This document shows, one piece after another, positions 1 to 14,200 of a DNA stretch of 64,000 bases. The stretch's first letter is position 1; each line of letters opens with the position of its first letter. The notes under the pieces were generated by a model. The model searched no databases and was not told where the DNA came from. It saw only the letters and a program-made list of their open reading frames with translations. The DNA is taken from the NCBI GenBank assembly GCA_003024785.1, contig PUQB01000044.1:99077-163076 (forward strand). The letters run 5' to 3'. This stretch comes from Selaginella tamariscina (lineage: Eukaryota > Streptophyta > Lycopodiopsida > Selaginellales > Selaginellaceae). The translations under genes and the position numbers were made by a program.

Positions 1-30
1 TAATGCAGATTTTTGTGGATCAGTCGTTTA

Positions 31-154
31 GATATATATTCAATCTTAAATATGGTATTCGTTGTATGTGTATTTGTTTAAATAATTATATATAAACATA
101 TATTTAAACAAATACACATACAATGAATACCATATTTAAGATTCAGTATATATA
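31..154. repeat. Near-perfect inverted repeat (hairpin, MITE-like)
   Basis: Bases 31-83 and 102-154 are reverse complements with only about four mismatches over 53 bp, separated by an 18-bp A+T-rich loop. Neither arm encodes anything recognisable. The structure could be a small foldback element or a hairpin-forming transcript. No target-site duplication was established. Confidence 0.7.
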
Positions 155-3100
155 TATAAAACAGAATAAGACTTATGAGCTGTATACATGTGTCTCTGCA
201 AGGATCTTGATCAATGACCCAAAACTGATGGTTCAACGAACACATGAAAATGGTTGTGATATCCGTATATGTTGTATGCATGCACGCCATGTGTGTGTGT
301 GTGTTCTGGTAGCTTTATATGACATACCATAAAATTGGTACTATCTTTTTGTATATTAATTTTCTCAAGTATTTTATATAATAACTATTTAATGATGCTT
401 GAATTAGAAAAACATTAAAATTTATATGAATATGTAATCGGTCCACGCACTTAGTATCATACACAAAACACATGGAGGAGTGTATATATGTGTACATGTA
501 TATCATCTAATATATACATTTACCTCTCATATATACGATACCTGATGTGCAAGCTCTAATTGATATATGTTTATAAGTTATAAATGTTATCTGTACATAG
601 TTTCATATGTGTGCATATATTTTCATTTACACACAGAGACACACGCGCACACACGCATGCATAAGCACAACAGATTATACAATAAGAATGATTATTTGAA
701 CTTGCCCTTTTACAACATGCATACTGAATTCGATACCGTTTGAGCTCAAGTACCAAATCAAAGTTGGCATTTTAACATAATACTTAAAAGATAATTATAA
801 TGTTCATATTAGTTACAATGTTGAATATCTTTTATTTTGTATCTCCCTAGTACCAATTAGAGGATATTATATAATGTAATAGTTTATAAATCATTCCAAC
901 TTAATAATGGAAATTATTTGGCATTGTAACATAGTAAATATTATTTAAGATAATTAAAATATGTGTATTAGCTATAGTGTTAAATATTTTCTCAGTGGCT
1001 ATCTGACATACGAACCCACGGGTGTGTAAATAAACTTGAGCTCGAGTGGTATATTAGATAATATAATAATATTTAAAAATTACTTTAATTGTTACCATTA
1101 GAGCTCAGTAATACCAATTTTAGTGATTTTTAAAAAGACATATTTAGAAGATTATTTTTTAAAATGATGTCACTTAATATTATCAATTTAGCATTGATCT
1201 TAAAATAACACACCGTTGAATAGATACGAATCATACATTAACAAGTTAATCTAAATCACATATTCATTTAACCATCGTAAATTATATGTTCATAAGCACT
1301 TTACATTTTAATTATAACATAAATTAAACTTCAATACATTTTAGGTAGGATAAGAGTTGAAAGTATTATATATATTCATAAATACTTTACCTTTTTAAAC
1401 ATAAATTAAATTTCAATACATTTAATAGCATGAGTCAAAAGTTAATTTAATATTAAAGTGATTAATTTGGGTTCTTAAAGTAACACATTGACACAACTAT
1501 TTTGTTGAAACTATGAACAATTTGAATTTCATAATAGCTTGTTATTTCATAATAATTTATTATATGTTTTTACCAACTTAATTAAATTCTAAGTTATATA
1601 AGCTTGTCACTTTTATAATACATCTTTTTATAAAATTTTGACACAACAAAAACATAGGAGCTTATGTTTTGATGGCCATAACTTTTAAAAACTAAGTTAA
1701 AAACTATGTTAATTAAGTTTTATAATACTTGATATTATACAAAGCTTCTTCATTATTTAATATAAACCTGGACTTTTTAAATAATTATCACATGCGTAAG
1801 GTTTTAAATGTTATCCTAGTGATAATAAATTAATTTGTGATGGCACACTTTATTTCTTACAATAAAGAGACCTAAAATGAAGATACATTAAAGTTAATAT
1901 TTAAAAACATTTTTCGCAACATAGTATTTAAAATGAGATTGTCAATGATGAGACTCATAATTATTAACAACAATATATTTTGAAACTTATTCGCATAAAG
2001 TGCAAATTATATATTGTTTATTATTTGAAAATAAATAATTAATCAAAATTTATCATTTAAACTTTAAAATAATATTTATGTTACTTCATCAGTTATCAAC
2101 AAGATAATTAATTAAAATTTCTTTTTTTAATTAAGTTTACATACACCATAACTTCATTAGATACTTTTATTTTTTTGTTTTTATAATTCTCATTATCACA
2201 AGTATTTTCAATTTATAACACAATTTACCATTTTAATAATTTAAGATTGTATGAAGAATCTTTAACAAGTTCATGCTCATCTTATAAAACATTTATATTA
2301 CATTATTTAGATTTTAAATTAGTTGTTAGGATTAATGAATTAACCCTTAACCTTATATATTTCTTCATTAAAGATCGGATGATTCAAATTTTAATATAAT
2401 AAAAAAATATTAATACTAATTTTACATTACAATTGTTGATCAAAATTTATGAATAGACTTGTTTTATCCAAAATATTTAATAGTAACTTTTAATTCATTA
2501 CATGTTTATTAATTATCGATTTATTAACCTTTTTACTAGTATATTCTAAATGTATAGAGTGTATTCATATGCAATTTTAAAATTCTATATTTTTTTAATT
2601 TATAAATTATACACCACATGAGTTTTATTTGTATATTTTAAATTTCATATTATATTCATTAATATATTACAATAATTAATATTGTATACATATATAAACA
2701 TATATATAATGTGTTCACTTTGAAATATATTTTAATTTGAATGTTATTATAATATTAGTATATATTAAAAAAGAATACTAAAAATTTGCAGGAGGATTTT
2801 ATATCTTAATATAAAAATTTATTAGAATTTATAGACTTACCTTTAAATTATCATCGATTTTGTGATGAAAATTTTATTATTGAATTATTGTTATTGATAT
2901 AATCTATTTTGTAATCTATAATTTTTTGATTATTTATTTTTATTTTGCTTTAATTTATGCTTATTTGTTAATATTTTTATTTATTTAAAAGAACCACAAT
3001 TAATTTGAATTATACAATATAAGATTCTTTAAAATATGTAAATAATCTTTTAAAAAGTAGATTATTTTGAGAAGTAGATTAAAACTCAGTTTGAGAAGCA

Positions 3101-4376
3101 AAATACATCTTATATTTAATACGTTCATCACTGTGTGTAAGATTTGATAAACTTTCCTAAGGTAACTAAAAAAGTTTATAATCTATAAGAAGTAATTTAA
3201 ATCCGGAAAACAAATTAAACTAACCTAGTATATGTACGCTCACAATATATATCCATCATGTATACATCATTAAATTATCATACATTATTATATATAGTTT
3301 ATTTATTTATTTATTTATTAGTTTATGGGTTTTGGTGTGTTTTCATGTGTCCACATAAATACACTTGAGATAGCATGTATATGTTCCGTTTGCACACCTA
3401 CAAACTTGTGTGAGAATGAAAAATTAATATGAATTTTAGTACATTGTTACAATTACATTAGTTACAAAATGAATTAAAAAAAATATCTAACTTTAATCAT
3501 ACTTGAAAATGACATTGCAACACTAAAAGAAAACATTTAGGAAGACTTAAATAATTATATCTTAATTAATTGTATAAATTTAATTTTACATTTTGTTTAA
3601 GAATTTTAATTTTATCAAAAGTGAAATATCCTAGTATTAAAAAGTATGTTTATTGTCCAGTACTAAACAGACTTACTAGATTTATTATAGAGAAGAATTT
3701 TGGATAAAGACACACACACATATACATATTAGTAAAATATGACTAAATTTTAAACTAACACACACACACTTAGATATGTGTTCACATGTAAATGGATAAT
3801 ACAGTGAAGAGGTTAAAAATCACTGATGCAATTTATTGAATAATATCTTAAGGATGGTTTAAATTTATTTGAATTTTATTAAGAGATGTTAATCACATAA
3901 GAATTAAAGTATATTAATAACTCATATATTGGTATAAAAGACTTAGATAACATATCTTGATCTGAATGATTTAAATATACTCCAACCTTAAACCTTATAA
4001 AAAAAAATAATTTTATAAAGTCACATGTTTTTATATGAGATTAAAAACCCATAATGTATCATATTTTAAAAATATATTGAAAAACCTTTGTTTAAAAAAT
4101 GCTGATCGTATCAAAATCATAATATATATTATATATAGGCACAAAAATTTGAAATTTTAATTCCCCTCAAGAGCTCCCTGTAAAGTAAAATCAATAATAT
4201 GTATATATTATAAACTGTAACATGTGAAACTTGGAGTTCTCCTATCAACAAGTTTGATATATTTGCATTATGTTGTAAAATGAAACCCTAAAACTTACTT
4301 TATTGTTAATTTATAATTTATAGAGTACTTGAAATGATGTAATTGTTCATGCTAATGCACTCACACAGTAGACATG
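155..4376. other. A+T-rich intergenic DNA, no gene seen
   Basis: Very A+T-rich sequence with only short chance ORFs, scattered CA and TA runs (for example around 3710-3775) and no coding-like stretch or RNA gene that I recognise. The extreme composition makes divergent transposon remnants hard to exclude. Confidence 0.6.
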
Positions 4377-4476
4377 AGTATATGCAGGGATCCACCAAAA
4401 GGATAAAACATTCAGCATATTCCGCCAAAACCATGGTATAAAACCTAAGCCAGAAACCTAAATCAGAAAGGTAGTA

Positions 4477-5208
4477 ATGACACGGAGAACATGTTGGGAA
4501 TGGTCGGCAAAAGCAGTCTGCTTATGTTTGGTTACAATAATTGCAATCATTTTAATTTGGGGAATGGCAACGACCGGTCCTACAGAAATCCACCAGGTCC
4601 TTGAGGATGTTAAAGTGTCGAATTTCAGCCTGAACAACGCGACACAAGTCATTGATTCAGCAACCATGATGTTTCAGGTATACTCGCGGAGTGCAATACG
4701 AAGGGATGCTGTTCGCGTGTGGCACATGAGGATTACTGCTGAGTACAATGGTTTCAAACTTGGTAATGTTTATTTCCAAGAGTTTCACCAACTGCCCAGA
4801 AGCACCCTTCACTTGCAAGCTAACCTTACAGTTGATAACCTAACTGTACCAAGCCATCTTGTTCCCATGTTAGAGAAGGACATTGCCTCTGGTTACCTCC
4901 CCATGAAGATTTTCACAAAGGTCAGGGGAAAATATGAACGGTTCCGTCACGCTGACTGGCGGTTAGCAAATGGAGGTATGAATCAGATTATATGAAGTGC
5001 AGTAATATGTAAAATACATGTTGTACATGCGTTATGATATATGCCATACGGATAATTATTTGACTTAATTCTGATGATGTTTTGTGCAGGACTCTCTGTG
5101 GATGACAAGTGCCATCTGACTGTGAGTCTTTCAAACGATGATGCAACACACGGCCATTTACGTGGCCGCCAGTGTGGATGGACTCTTGATTACAATAAAC
5201 ATGCGTAA
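4477..5208 (+). CDS. NDR1/HIN1-like (LEA_2) single-pass membrane protein
   Basis: Two exons, 4477-4975 and 5090-5208; the phase-1 GT-AG intron joins cleanly and the product is about 205 aa. Residues 11-30 form a hydrophobic N-terminal transmembrane anchor. The rest resembles the LEA_2 domain of NHL proteins: a strand-rich region in which 'VKVSNFSLNN' occupies the usual start, and a C-terminal Cys-containing strand (DDKCHLTVSL). NHL proteins sit in the plasma membrane and several act in pathogen or stress responses; that role is family knowledge. Divergence is high, so the subfamily cannot be named. The gene is isolated in A+T-rich DNA. Confidence 0.7.
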
Positions 5209-8200
5209 TTAATTCTAATTATTTATATATTTCTAGAGAATATGTATATTTTATAGTTTATATTAATTGTGATTTTGTGCGGCAATTTTGTTTGTAGTGA
5301 ACAATATAGTTTTTTATTATTATTATATTTATGAGATCTAACTTACTATATATGATTTAAAGTGGACTACATAAATAGATAAAGGCCACTTTAGCAAAAC
5401 AATAATAAACTAGAGTAAAATAAAACTAATAAATTTATTATGAAAAACGTTGGCATTTTCATTAATTTAATTTCAAATTTATAGCTATAGCTTTATAAAA
5501 TTTAAAAATTCTTAATTTTAATAGTGAAAATTGATGTTCTAATATGAAAAGTCCAGTGCTGATTTAGAAAATTTAATTTGAATAAAATTTCTAAATTAAC
5601 AATGTGATTAATATATTTAAATATGTAATTTGTAATATGCTGATACAATAATATATATTTAAATCTAGTAAGGGAACACTAATTGCTTATAGCTGCATTC
5701 CAAGTATTTAACGTTATTTTACTGCATTTTCATATATTTCAGACTGTGGCCGGAACAAGTACAATATGCTTATATTGAATAATCGAGAATGTAATATGTC
5801 TAAAATAATAATACAATGAGATGTATATATCACAAGAATAGATTTCATTTGAGTAATTTATATATATTAAGATATATTTACTTAAATAGTTTGAACATTA
5901 TATTAATTTAAAATATTGCTTAAGGTGCATAAAAAAATTAAAAATTAAAATTTTTAAAAAAGTATCAAACAACCCTTGTCGTGATGAGAATTGTGATAAA
6001 CAATAAAAACATCGCATATTGTATATATCATTTATGTGGGATTAAAAACGAAAATGAAGAAAGAATGATGTATTGCATCTAAGAAATATTTATGTTAAAT
6101 GGAATTTATGATAATTATTAAATAAAATTTAAAATGGATGTTTAAGAGGGAATTAATTTGATATATAAACAAAATATCTTATTCACGTTGGTGATTTGCT
6201 GAATTATAAAAATATAATTAAATACATAAGTGTTATTATGGTGAAGGGACGACTTAGGGACATGTAGTCTTGAATAGCAGAAGTAGTAATTTAATTTTAA
6301 AATGAAATATATAATATAATGGGAGGGTTATATATATATATACATACAATATATTAAGAACATGTTAAATTTATTTTTAATGAACAAAGTTAATTAAGAA
6401 AATAATAAAAATAATCAAGAAATTAATATACTTAAAAGAACTAGATTAATAATTAATTTTAATTTTTTAAACTAAAGTAAATTGTTCAAGAACTAAAATA
6501 TTTAATATATTAATAAATTAAGGTATGAAATATAAACACAATTAGCTTAAACATACATATTTGTATATTATATTTACATGCATACAAGAATGTAAAAACA
6601 TTATATTTAATAATTTGTAATATTTGTATATAGAAATTATATTGTATTTACATGTGTTTATAACTACATAAAGTAATTAAATTTTATCTTTTAAATTTTA
6701 TTTATTAATAATTTCTTTGACAATGCTTTCATAGTATTTGTTTTGTACAAAGTAAAATAACATCTATATGAGCATAAATTTATCATTTCTATGTCATATG
6801 ACTCATATCCCATATGCATAAATGATATTTCATTTTGAAGATATAAAATATATCTATAAAGTATCTTTTCTACATTAATAACATCTATATTACAACAATA
6901 TTTATATTTTAATAATAAAAACATAACAAGTTAAATTGCAAATAGCTATAATTTTAATTAATATTTACAATAAAAAAAATTAAAATGAGTAAAAAAAAAG
7001 TAATTAAAAAATAGACAAAAATGTCTATAAAACATTATATTATTTAGAAATATTTTTTAAAAAACTAATTTAAATATTAGTGACTTTATTTAACATTTAA
7101 TGAAATATACTTATTATTATTTAATTTACTTATGTTGGAATATAAATAAAATAAACTAATATTATATATATATATATCTACAAAAATTTTGTAATGAAAT
7201 AGAATAAAATTTCTGTACTGTATATATATTTAATTCATATGAAATAAATTAAATAGGAATGTTATATTATATTGCATTATATAGATTTAATTAATTGTGT
7301 TTTGAGTTAAATATTATAATTATAGATTAATTATAATGTATATATTTATTATATTGTATGAAGTTCTTAATTGAACTTTCAAGAGTCAAAAATATCATTT
7401 AAAAATTTCAAGAGCATAAGGTATATATGTAAAAAAGAAAGATTTGAGTTGTGTGTGTGTCTTAATTCATATAAATAATTTTCTTTTTTGTATTTGAGCA
7501 ATTTTTTAAAAAACAAATTGGGTTGGTGTATTAGCATTTAATTAGAAAATCAACAATGTGAAATATAATTAAATAAGCAATATTCTAGTTTATCTTAAAA
7601 TTTTATTTTAAAAATTGTAAGACATATAATAATTAAAAATTAAAATACATTAATAAATTCTTTTGGTAGAGGATCTAGATACTCATAATGTGTTGATATA
7701 TTTAATGTATTTTAATTGATTATATTTTATTCTAGCTTTGCATTTCAATTAAATAATTTATGTTTTATTTCAACATTGTAGTTTAAAAATTATAAATAAT
7801 TTTGATAAGAGGATTTAAAGATATATTTTACATGTTATATTAACTTTAAATCTTGTTTAGGTATATAAAAATAAATATTAAATTATTTATTTATTTTATT
7901 ATAAATCAATAGTATAAGACAGTTTAAAGATTTCCTTAATTAAATGGTTTGCCCTTGTGAAGTTCTTTTAAAAGTTATAATAAGAATATATTTGAGTTTG
8001 CTTGCTCTGGTAAGTAAAGAAAGAACACTAGTGGGTGTTGTGGAATGGTGTGGTTGGCAAGCCGATTGCCTGTTGAATATTTTTTTATTAAATTTATTTG
8101 AATATATGAAGTTAATTTAAGAAAAAAAAGAAAATACTTAAAAGAACCTAGATCAATAGTTAATATTGTATGTTTTCAAATTGAAATATTATTCAAAAAC

Positions 8201-9400
8201 AAATATCATGATACTAGTATATGTATATCTATAGTGAGAGTTAAAATCTTAAAACGGTGTAGATTTAACCTAAACAACCTAAATCCTAAATTTACCTTAA
8301 ATTTATGATTGATTATATTTGGCTTCTTCAAACTTTAAAAAATTAATAACTTATCATCTAAGTGATGAAACTAGAATAAAAATTATGGATTAATTCGACT
8401 TGAGTTTAAAAAAAATTATAGAACCAAACATAAATGTTTTTACTTACTTTATGTTTAACCTGTATTTGACAGTTCAGCTTCATTAACTTCATTTTTCAAT
8501 CTATTGCTTTGTAATAAACCTATTTAGCAATGATTGTTAATGATAACACTAAAATTTAATTCTTTAATTTTGATTTTGATTTTGATATTTGATTTAGAGA
8601 ATTTCCATTTATATTTTTACTTATTAACATCTTATTTATATTATTATTTTTTATTTGACTAACTTGATTTTATTTAGAAAGAACCACATCTTTAAAAAAA
8701 ACTAACTACATCTGTCATATTTAACATTTGGAAACTCTAATTTTATTTTTTATTTTTTAATATAGGTTAGGGCTTAGTTGACCTAATAATTATTTACTAT
8801 CTAACCTAAACAGCTTAAACTCTAAATTCAATAAGTTTAACATTATTTCTAACTTAAATAACTTTAAATCCAAAATTTAATTTAGGTTCAATAGTAGAAA
8901 TTTAATTGTTTAGAGGTTTCGTACACTATCTACTTAATTATGTTGATATTATTAAATTAGGGCAAAAAAATATAAACACAATTAAAAACACATATATTAT
9001 ATTTATGTTCACATGCATAAAGTATATAAAAACATTATTATTTAATAATTATAAATTATTAATAAGCTAAAGTATAAATTTAATAAGTAAATATTAAACA
9101 TGAACATAAAGTACATATATCAATACACATCTGTAACGGAATTTAAGTTTAAATAAATTTAAATACACACACACATACACGAGCATAATTGTATTTATGC
9201 ATACTTATTTATAATAACACTTTAATTTTTTAATATATTTTTTCTTAGTATATATAACAATATACACACAGATTTAGATTTATATTTATAAGGTAAGTGA
9301 ACAAGTAATGTTATAAAAACTAAAATATATTTTAGCAAATATATATAAATACATATAACAAAATGATTTAAACCTTAAGTTGATAAACATTTTATATTGT
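5209..9400. other. A+T-rich intergenic DNA, no gene seen
   Basis: More than 4 kb of A+T-rich sequence with only short chance ORFs. A slightly more G+C-rich patch near 8010-8070 has no open frame of note. No transposon domain is recognisable. Confidence 0.6.
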
Positions 9401-9444
9401 CTGCAAGATTCGAACCCATACGCAGGCGGTCGCGCCAGCGTGGC

Positions 9445-9536
9445 GATCCGCGTACTGATCCGCTTGTGAGCCGTCGATAAGCATCTGACGCCCCATATTC
9501 GCCCTCAAACAAACACAGCTTGACAGAGTATATAAA
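9445..9536 (+). promoter_or_regulatory. Histone H4 promoter: octamer and TATA box
   Basis: GATCCGCG at 9445-9452 is the reverse complement of the plant histone octamer CGCGGATC, which drives S-phase and meristem expression of H3 and H4 genes. A second partial copy (GATCCGC) starts at 9458. TATATAAA lies at 9529-9536, about 50 bp upstream of the start codon. Confidence 0.8.
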
Positions 9537-9571
9537 CATCTTAGGGCTCTGGGCAACTAATTCATTTGTAG

Positions 9572-9898
<327 letters not shown>

Positions 9899-10044
9899 AT
9901 TTCACTCTCGCTTTCTTTCTGTTAATTTCACTTTGAATTATTAATCAGATTCCTCTCTTATGAATCAATATAAGTTCATGTAATTTTTATAGATACTTTG
10001 GTTCATTTGAAAAGCCAAAAGAAGACACGTAAATCTTTTTTAAT

Positions 10045-10127
10045 GCTGGTTATGGGGTTCGAACCCATGCGCATTGATATGCAGATGATCTTAAGTCACC
10101 CTCCTTAGACCACTCGGACAAACCAGC
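10045..10127 (-). tRNA. tRNA-Leu (anticodon UAA)
   Basis: On the minus strand a complete class II tRNA folds. The 7-bp acceptor pairs GCTGGTT with AACCAGC, the anticodon stem GGTGA pairs with TCATC around loop CTTAAGA (anticodon TAA), the long variable arm has a GCAT/ATGC stem, and the T arm is ATGGG-TTCGAAC-CCCAT. There is no intron and CCA is not encoded. Confidence 0.95.
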
Positions 10128-11201
10128 TTAATACAATTAAATGTCGTATTATTTGAGAATATTCTAATAACATTATTTACAGTTTAGCCAATTAAATTAT
10201 AACCAACCAAAAATAAATAAATATTGGAAACTCATATATCTTTATACAATACATACATAAAGCATACAAATCATATAAAGAAGACTATTCACATAAGAAA
10301 TAAGTTTTTCTCATATGTAATTGTTATACCGTAGATATTACGTATTAGTAAAGTATATTATAATATACACATGCAATCAATTATAATATAACACATGCAA
10401 TCAATTATATATACATTTGTTACTGTAAGAAATAATACACATAATTCAAATAAATAAGAAACAATTTTGATGCATGCATGCATGTAAATAAAGGCTTAAA
10501 TCATTTAAATAAAATATTTTCTTAATTATATTGTATCATTGACATTTCTTAAATACAATATATTATTAATTATGATTTCTTAAATAAAATTTAAACTATA
10601 TTCTTAATATATACGTTATTATTAAGATATTTTAACTTTTTTACAATTTTGTGTTTAAAATATAAAATTGTTGGAGAGAGCGTCAGCATACTAAGCACCA
10701 ACCATACTGAAGCATATTCCCCGTCCGTACTATGCCACGCTGTCGCTGTAGTATAGAGTATCTTACAAATTCATAAAGAATTTAAATCAATTGGTATAAC
10801 TAGCCATATGCATATCTATTTATGCTCTTTTAATGAATTATTATAATGAATTAATTATTAAATAAATCTTAATCATTTATAATTGATGTTAATAGATGGT
10901 AATGGATTAATTATTAAGCACGTAGTAACATTAAGTTAATACATTAAATTATTAAGCTTATGTTACATAATGTCAAAAGCTACATATTACATAAGCTACC
11001 ATATTAAATCTGGTTAAAAAATACGAAACTGCGTAATATATCAAAGGTATAATGTATAAATCAAAATTATTAATTCTACGCTAATGTAATTTTGTTAAAA
11101 TAGAGTCTCATATAATAATAATAAACAAAAAATAATAATAAAACAAAAGAATAATAAAAAAGCAAAACAAAATTGGATATCCCTGAAAAGAATTTCCCGC
11201 C
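10128..11201. other. A+T-rich intergenic DNA with a G+C island
   Basis: Mostly A+T-rich. Bases 10671-10770 are distinctly G+C-richer and include a short open stretch without a start codon. I could not match it to a snRNA, snoRNA or coding family. It ends near the 3' end of the TBP gene. Confidence 0.5.
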
Positions 11202-12426
11202 TTACTGTGTGATTTTCTTAAACTCAGTCAGGACAGGATAGATGTTCTCAAACGCGTCATAAATCTCCTGACGATACTGTTTTAATCAAGTTAAAACGTC
11301 AATTATTGAAACACACACACACACACACACCGCAACATATACACATACATGCATACATACATATGCACATCTATATAACAAGTGAATATGGTGATGTGCT
11401 CTCTCTCTCTTTCTCTCTCTCTCACACACACAAGTATCAGATACATACATATACACATCTATATAATAATTTATGCACACACACACACAACACACACCTA
11501 CTACACAGATGAATATGTGTATATCAGCTCACCTTCGCACCAGTGAGCACAATTTTTCCAGACACAAATATAAGCAACACAATCTTAGGCTTCTTCATCC
11601 TGTAGATCAAACCTGGAAATATCTCTGGCTCATACTGTAATCGAATGGATTAGCATAATACACACACACTGTATAAATAGAGCACCTGTGTTTGATTCAG
11701 CACACATATATCTAAATATGTGGTGAACCATCTCTCTGTGACACACACACAGACACACTTAACTGTTGAGAAGTGGCCATGTGAGAGAGCAAGGACTTCA
11801 AGCCGTATAGGAAAACGCACGTCACAAGATCCCACAATGTTTTGTATCTTAAAATCCTGTTCTTAAAGTTTGCTAGCTTTCTGTTATATGTACACACATG
11901 CACATAGATATTTACCTTGAATGTGCTGGGATAGCCTAGCTTTTGAATAACCCGAGCGTACTATGAACTCAAAACTTGGTTAGGGTTTTAACCTCTTTTA
12001 AGAAAAATGCAAACCTTTCTTGCAGCAAGTCTGCAGTTTTGCTCACTCTTCGCCCCAGTACAAACCTGTCAAACATTCGAGTAATATGTTGTGTATGTGT
12101 GTGTGCGCGCGTGTGTGTAGAGAGAGTTATACTGAGTTATAAGAAAAAGTACCATCTTGCCTGAAGCAAAGATGAGAGCAGTTGTCTTAGGTTCTCTAAT
12201 ACGCATAATCACAGCTGCAAACCGCTGCAAAGTAAAGATACAAAGATCTTTACTATGCAAGATTCGTTGTACATGTATGTATATATACCTTGGGATTATA
12301 TTCAGCATTACGAGCATGCAAGGCGATGTTCTTGAGATCCAGCTTGCAGTCCATGTTCACTGTTGCTACTATATTCCTGAAAGTCAGAATAAATCCAATA
12401 TATATATACACATCATATACATATAC

Positions 12427-12465
<39 letters not shown>

Positions 12466-12822
12466 CTTTATATACATAATATGTGTATATATATAAAGTA
12501 CTGGAGTGTCGGGACGATCCCAGAAGGGTGCAAAGAGATCGACAGCATTAGCAGAACCCACAAAGGAATTACAATTGTTTTGCAGATTTTGCTGCTGCTG
12601 CTGGTGCTGCTGCTGAAATGGCACGTAATGGGGGAGAGAGACATTGCCTGCCCCAAATTGACCATGGAAATAAGGAAAGAATTGGTGGTGGTGGTGCTGC
12701 TGCGGATTGTTCAAGAATTGGGGAGCAACAGCGAACTGGGGAGCAGCGAATTGTTCCTGACCGGCACGCTCCTCCGCTACAATGTGCCGGGCCTCAGCTG
12801 ATGAACCCTCGGCTTTCTCCAT
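11202..12822 (-). CDS. TBP: TATA-binding protein with Gln/His-rich N-terminus
   Basis: Eight exons (minus, from the start): 12502-12822, 12289-12376, 12153-12224, 12015-12065, 11916-11960, 11764-11856, 11533-11634, 11202-11276. All introns are GT-AG and junctions between exons 1-8 are in phase. Both saddle repeats are visible: '[15 protein letters not shown]', '[19 protein letters not shown]' and 'ASGKM' in the first, '[15 protein letters not shown]' and '[20 protein letters not shown]' in the second. TBP nucleates TFIID/TFIIIB assembly on core promoters. The N-terminus is unusual for plants: about 100 aa rich in Gln and His, with a CAG run. One extra base in exon 1, just before '[10 protein letters not shown]', shifts the frame; without it the product is about 281 aa. 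Confidence 0.93.
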
Positions 12823-12847
12823 TCTCAGGGTTTTTGCCAGACTGGCG

Positions 12848-12882
12848 TTTATATACGTGTCACGCGAGGAAGATGACACGTG
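12848..12882 (-). promoter_or_regulatory. TATA box and G-box upstream of the TBP gene
   Basis: Minus-strand TATATAAA (plus 12848-12855) and a CACGTG G-box (12877-12882) lie directly upstream of the TBP start codon at 12822. The TATA box is only about 25 nt from the ATG, implying a very short leader if it is used. Confidence 0.5.
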
Positions 12883-13322
12883 GCGTTTCGGTGATATTTC
12901 TTAGCGGTTCATTTTATCCAGATGTGTTCGTATGTCTTTGCGTGGGCATGTACATGATTGGATAATTAGAGGAAGACACGTGGCCATTTTCTAATGGTTT
13001 GGTGTGTGCGTTTAAAATTATATATATATATATATATGTGTGTTATATTTAATAGTTATATTAGTTTTAGGAACCATATGTTTATATTCTATAATATATA
13101 TATATATATATATATATTTAATTGAAGTATTTGCGGAACTATACAGAATATATATATTAAACGTTTATAAGAAATATGTGTATATATTAAACGTTTGTTG
13201 GACACAGAAAGAAGAGAGAGAGAGAGAGTTAACATGGCATTCCTATTTTGAATGAAGTTATAGTTACATATACAGTTTATATGTGTGGTGTGTGTGTATG
13301 TGTGTGTGAACGTGTGTAGTTA

Positions 13323-14200
13323 TTGACAGTTGTTTCAAGTGGGATGAAGAAGATTCCTGGTCTTCTGTACAGCGATAACTTAGAGTTACCACGTTGTGCG
13401 GCCACAATCTGCCTGGATAGCCCGAGCGGAGCAGAGCTTCAGCATTTCATGACTTGCCATACAGGTGAGTCTCGCGTGTGCGTGTGTGAAATGGATATAT
13501 GGATCACCATGTATGCATACATGTCAGAAGGCGTCTTAACTTGTCGCTCACACATGTATATGTATACTTTAGACACATACATATGACTTGTGTCCATATC
13601 TATACATCTCTACAGGTGTATCCATATATATTCTCCGTCTAAGTACTTGCATGTGTTGTCTCTGTGAATGTGTGTATATATATTCTGCAGAAGGTCTGCT
13701 TGAATTCTTGTATGTAACAAACATGCATTCATACATATATCCTCATACAGAGATCAGACATACGTCTTACGCATATAGGTATAAAATGATATTATACAAG
13801 TATGCACATACACGTAGACATTTTTATATATGTAGGCAGTACTTTAACTGTTCCCAGAATTTACAAGCTCTCCTTCTGACTTCGTCAAAATGATACTTGG
13901 GGAAGCCAGCGAGTGCAAATACCGTGTGTGGCTACACATTCACTCTGGCTATGTATGCTTTATACTTTACTTTCTATTAGGTAGCATCGTGTATATACAA
14001 CCACATATATATACGTAGCATCGTGTATATACAACCACATATATACATATTTCAGACTATTCATTGGGTGGGGGAGAAAGTGGGGCCAGAAGTGAAGGAT
14101 ACGTGTGGGTGCATGGGTGTGTATGTAATGATTTTAACTGTGTTTGAGCCTGTAACACTTGTTTCTTTGAACAAATGATGGTTTGATTATGAAAAACATC
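13323..14200 (+). other. Possible multi-exon gene of unknown product
   Basis: An exon-like stretch (about 13344-13463, beginning near an ATG with reading 'MKKIPGLLYSDNLELPRC') ends at a good donor, CAG|GTGAGT. Further coding-like patches preceded by plausible acceptors occur near 13838-13960 ('MILGEASECKYRVW') and 14056-14130. I could not join them into a single convincing frame and do not recognise the product. Intervening DNA is rich in CA/TA microsatellite. Confidence 0.3.

Noticed and set aside
9404..9480. A tRNA-like T-arm (gattcgaaccc) upstream of histone H4
   Set aside because: The T stem does not pair and no acceptor or anticodon stem can be formed; the G+C-rich block is better explained as the H4 promoter with its octamers.
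11286..11512. Small ORFs rich in Cys/Val or Thr/His on both strands
   Set aside because: They translate CA/TG and GA/CT microsatellites in and next to TBP introns. The same applies to many short ORFs near 31.5, 33.0, 35.3 and 39.4 kb.
12618..12965. Plus-strand ORF opposite TBP exon 1
   Set aside because: It is a shadow of the Gln/His-rich TBP coding strand and has no splice or family support.
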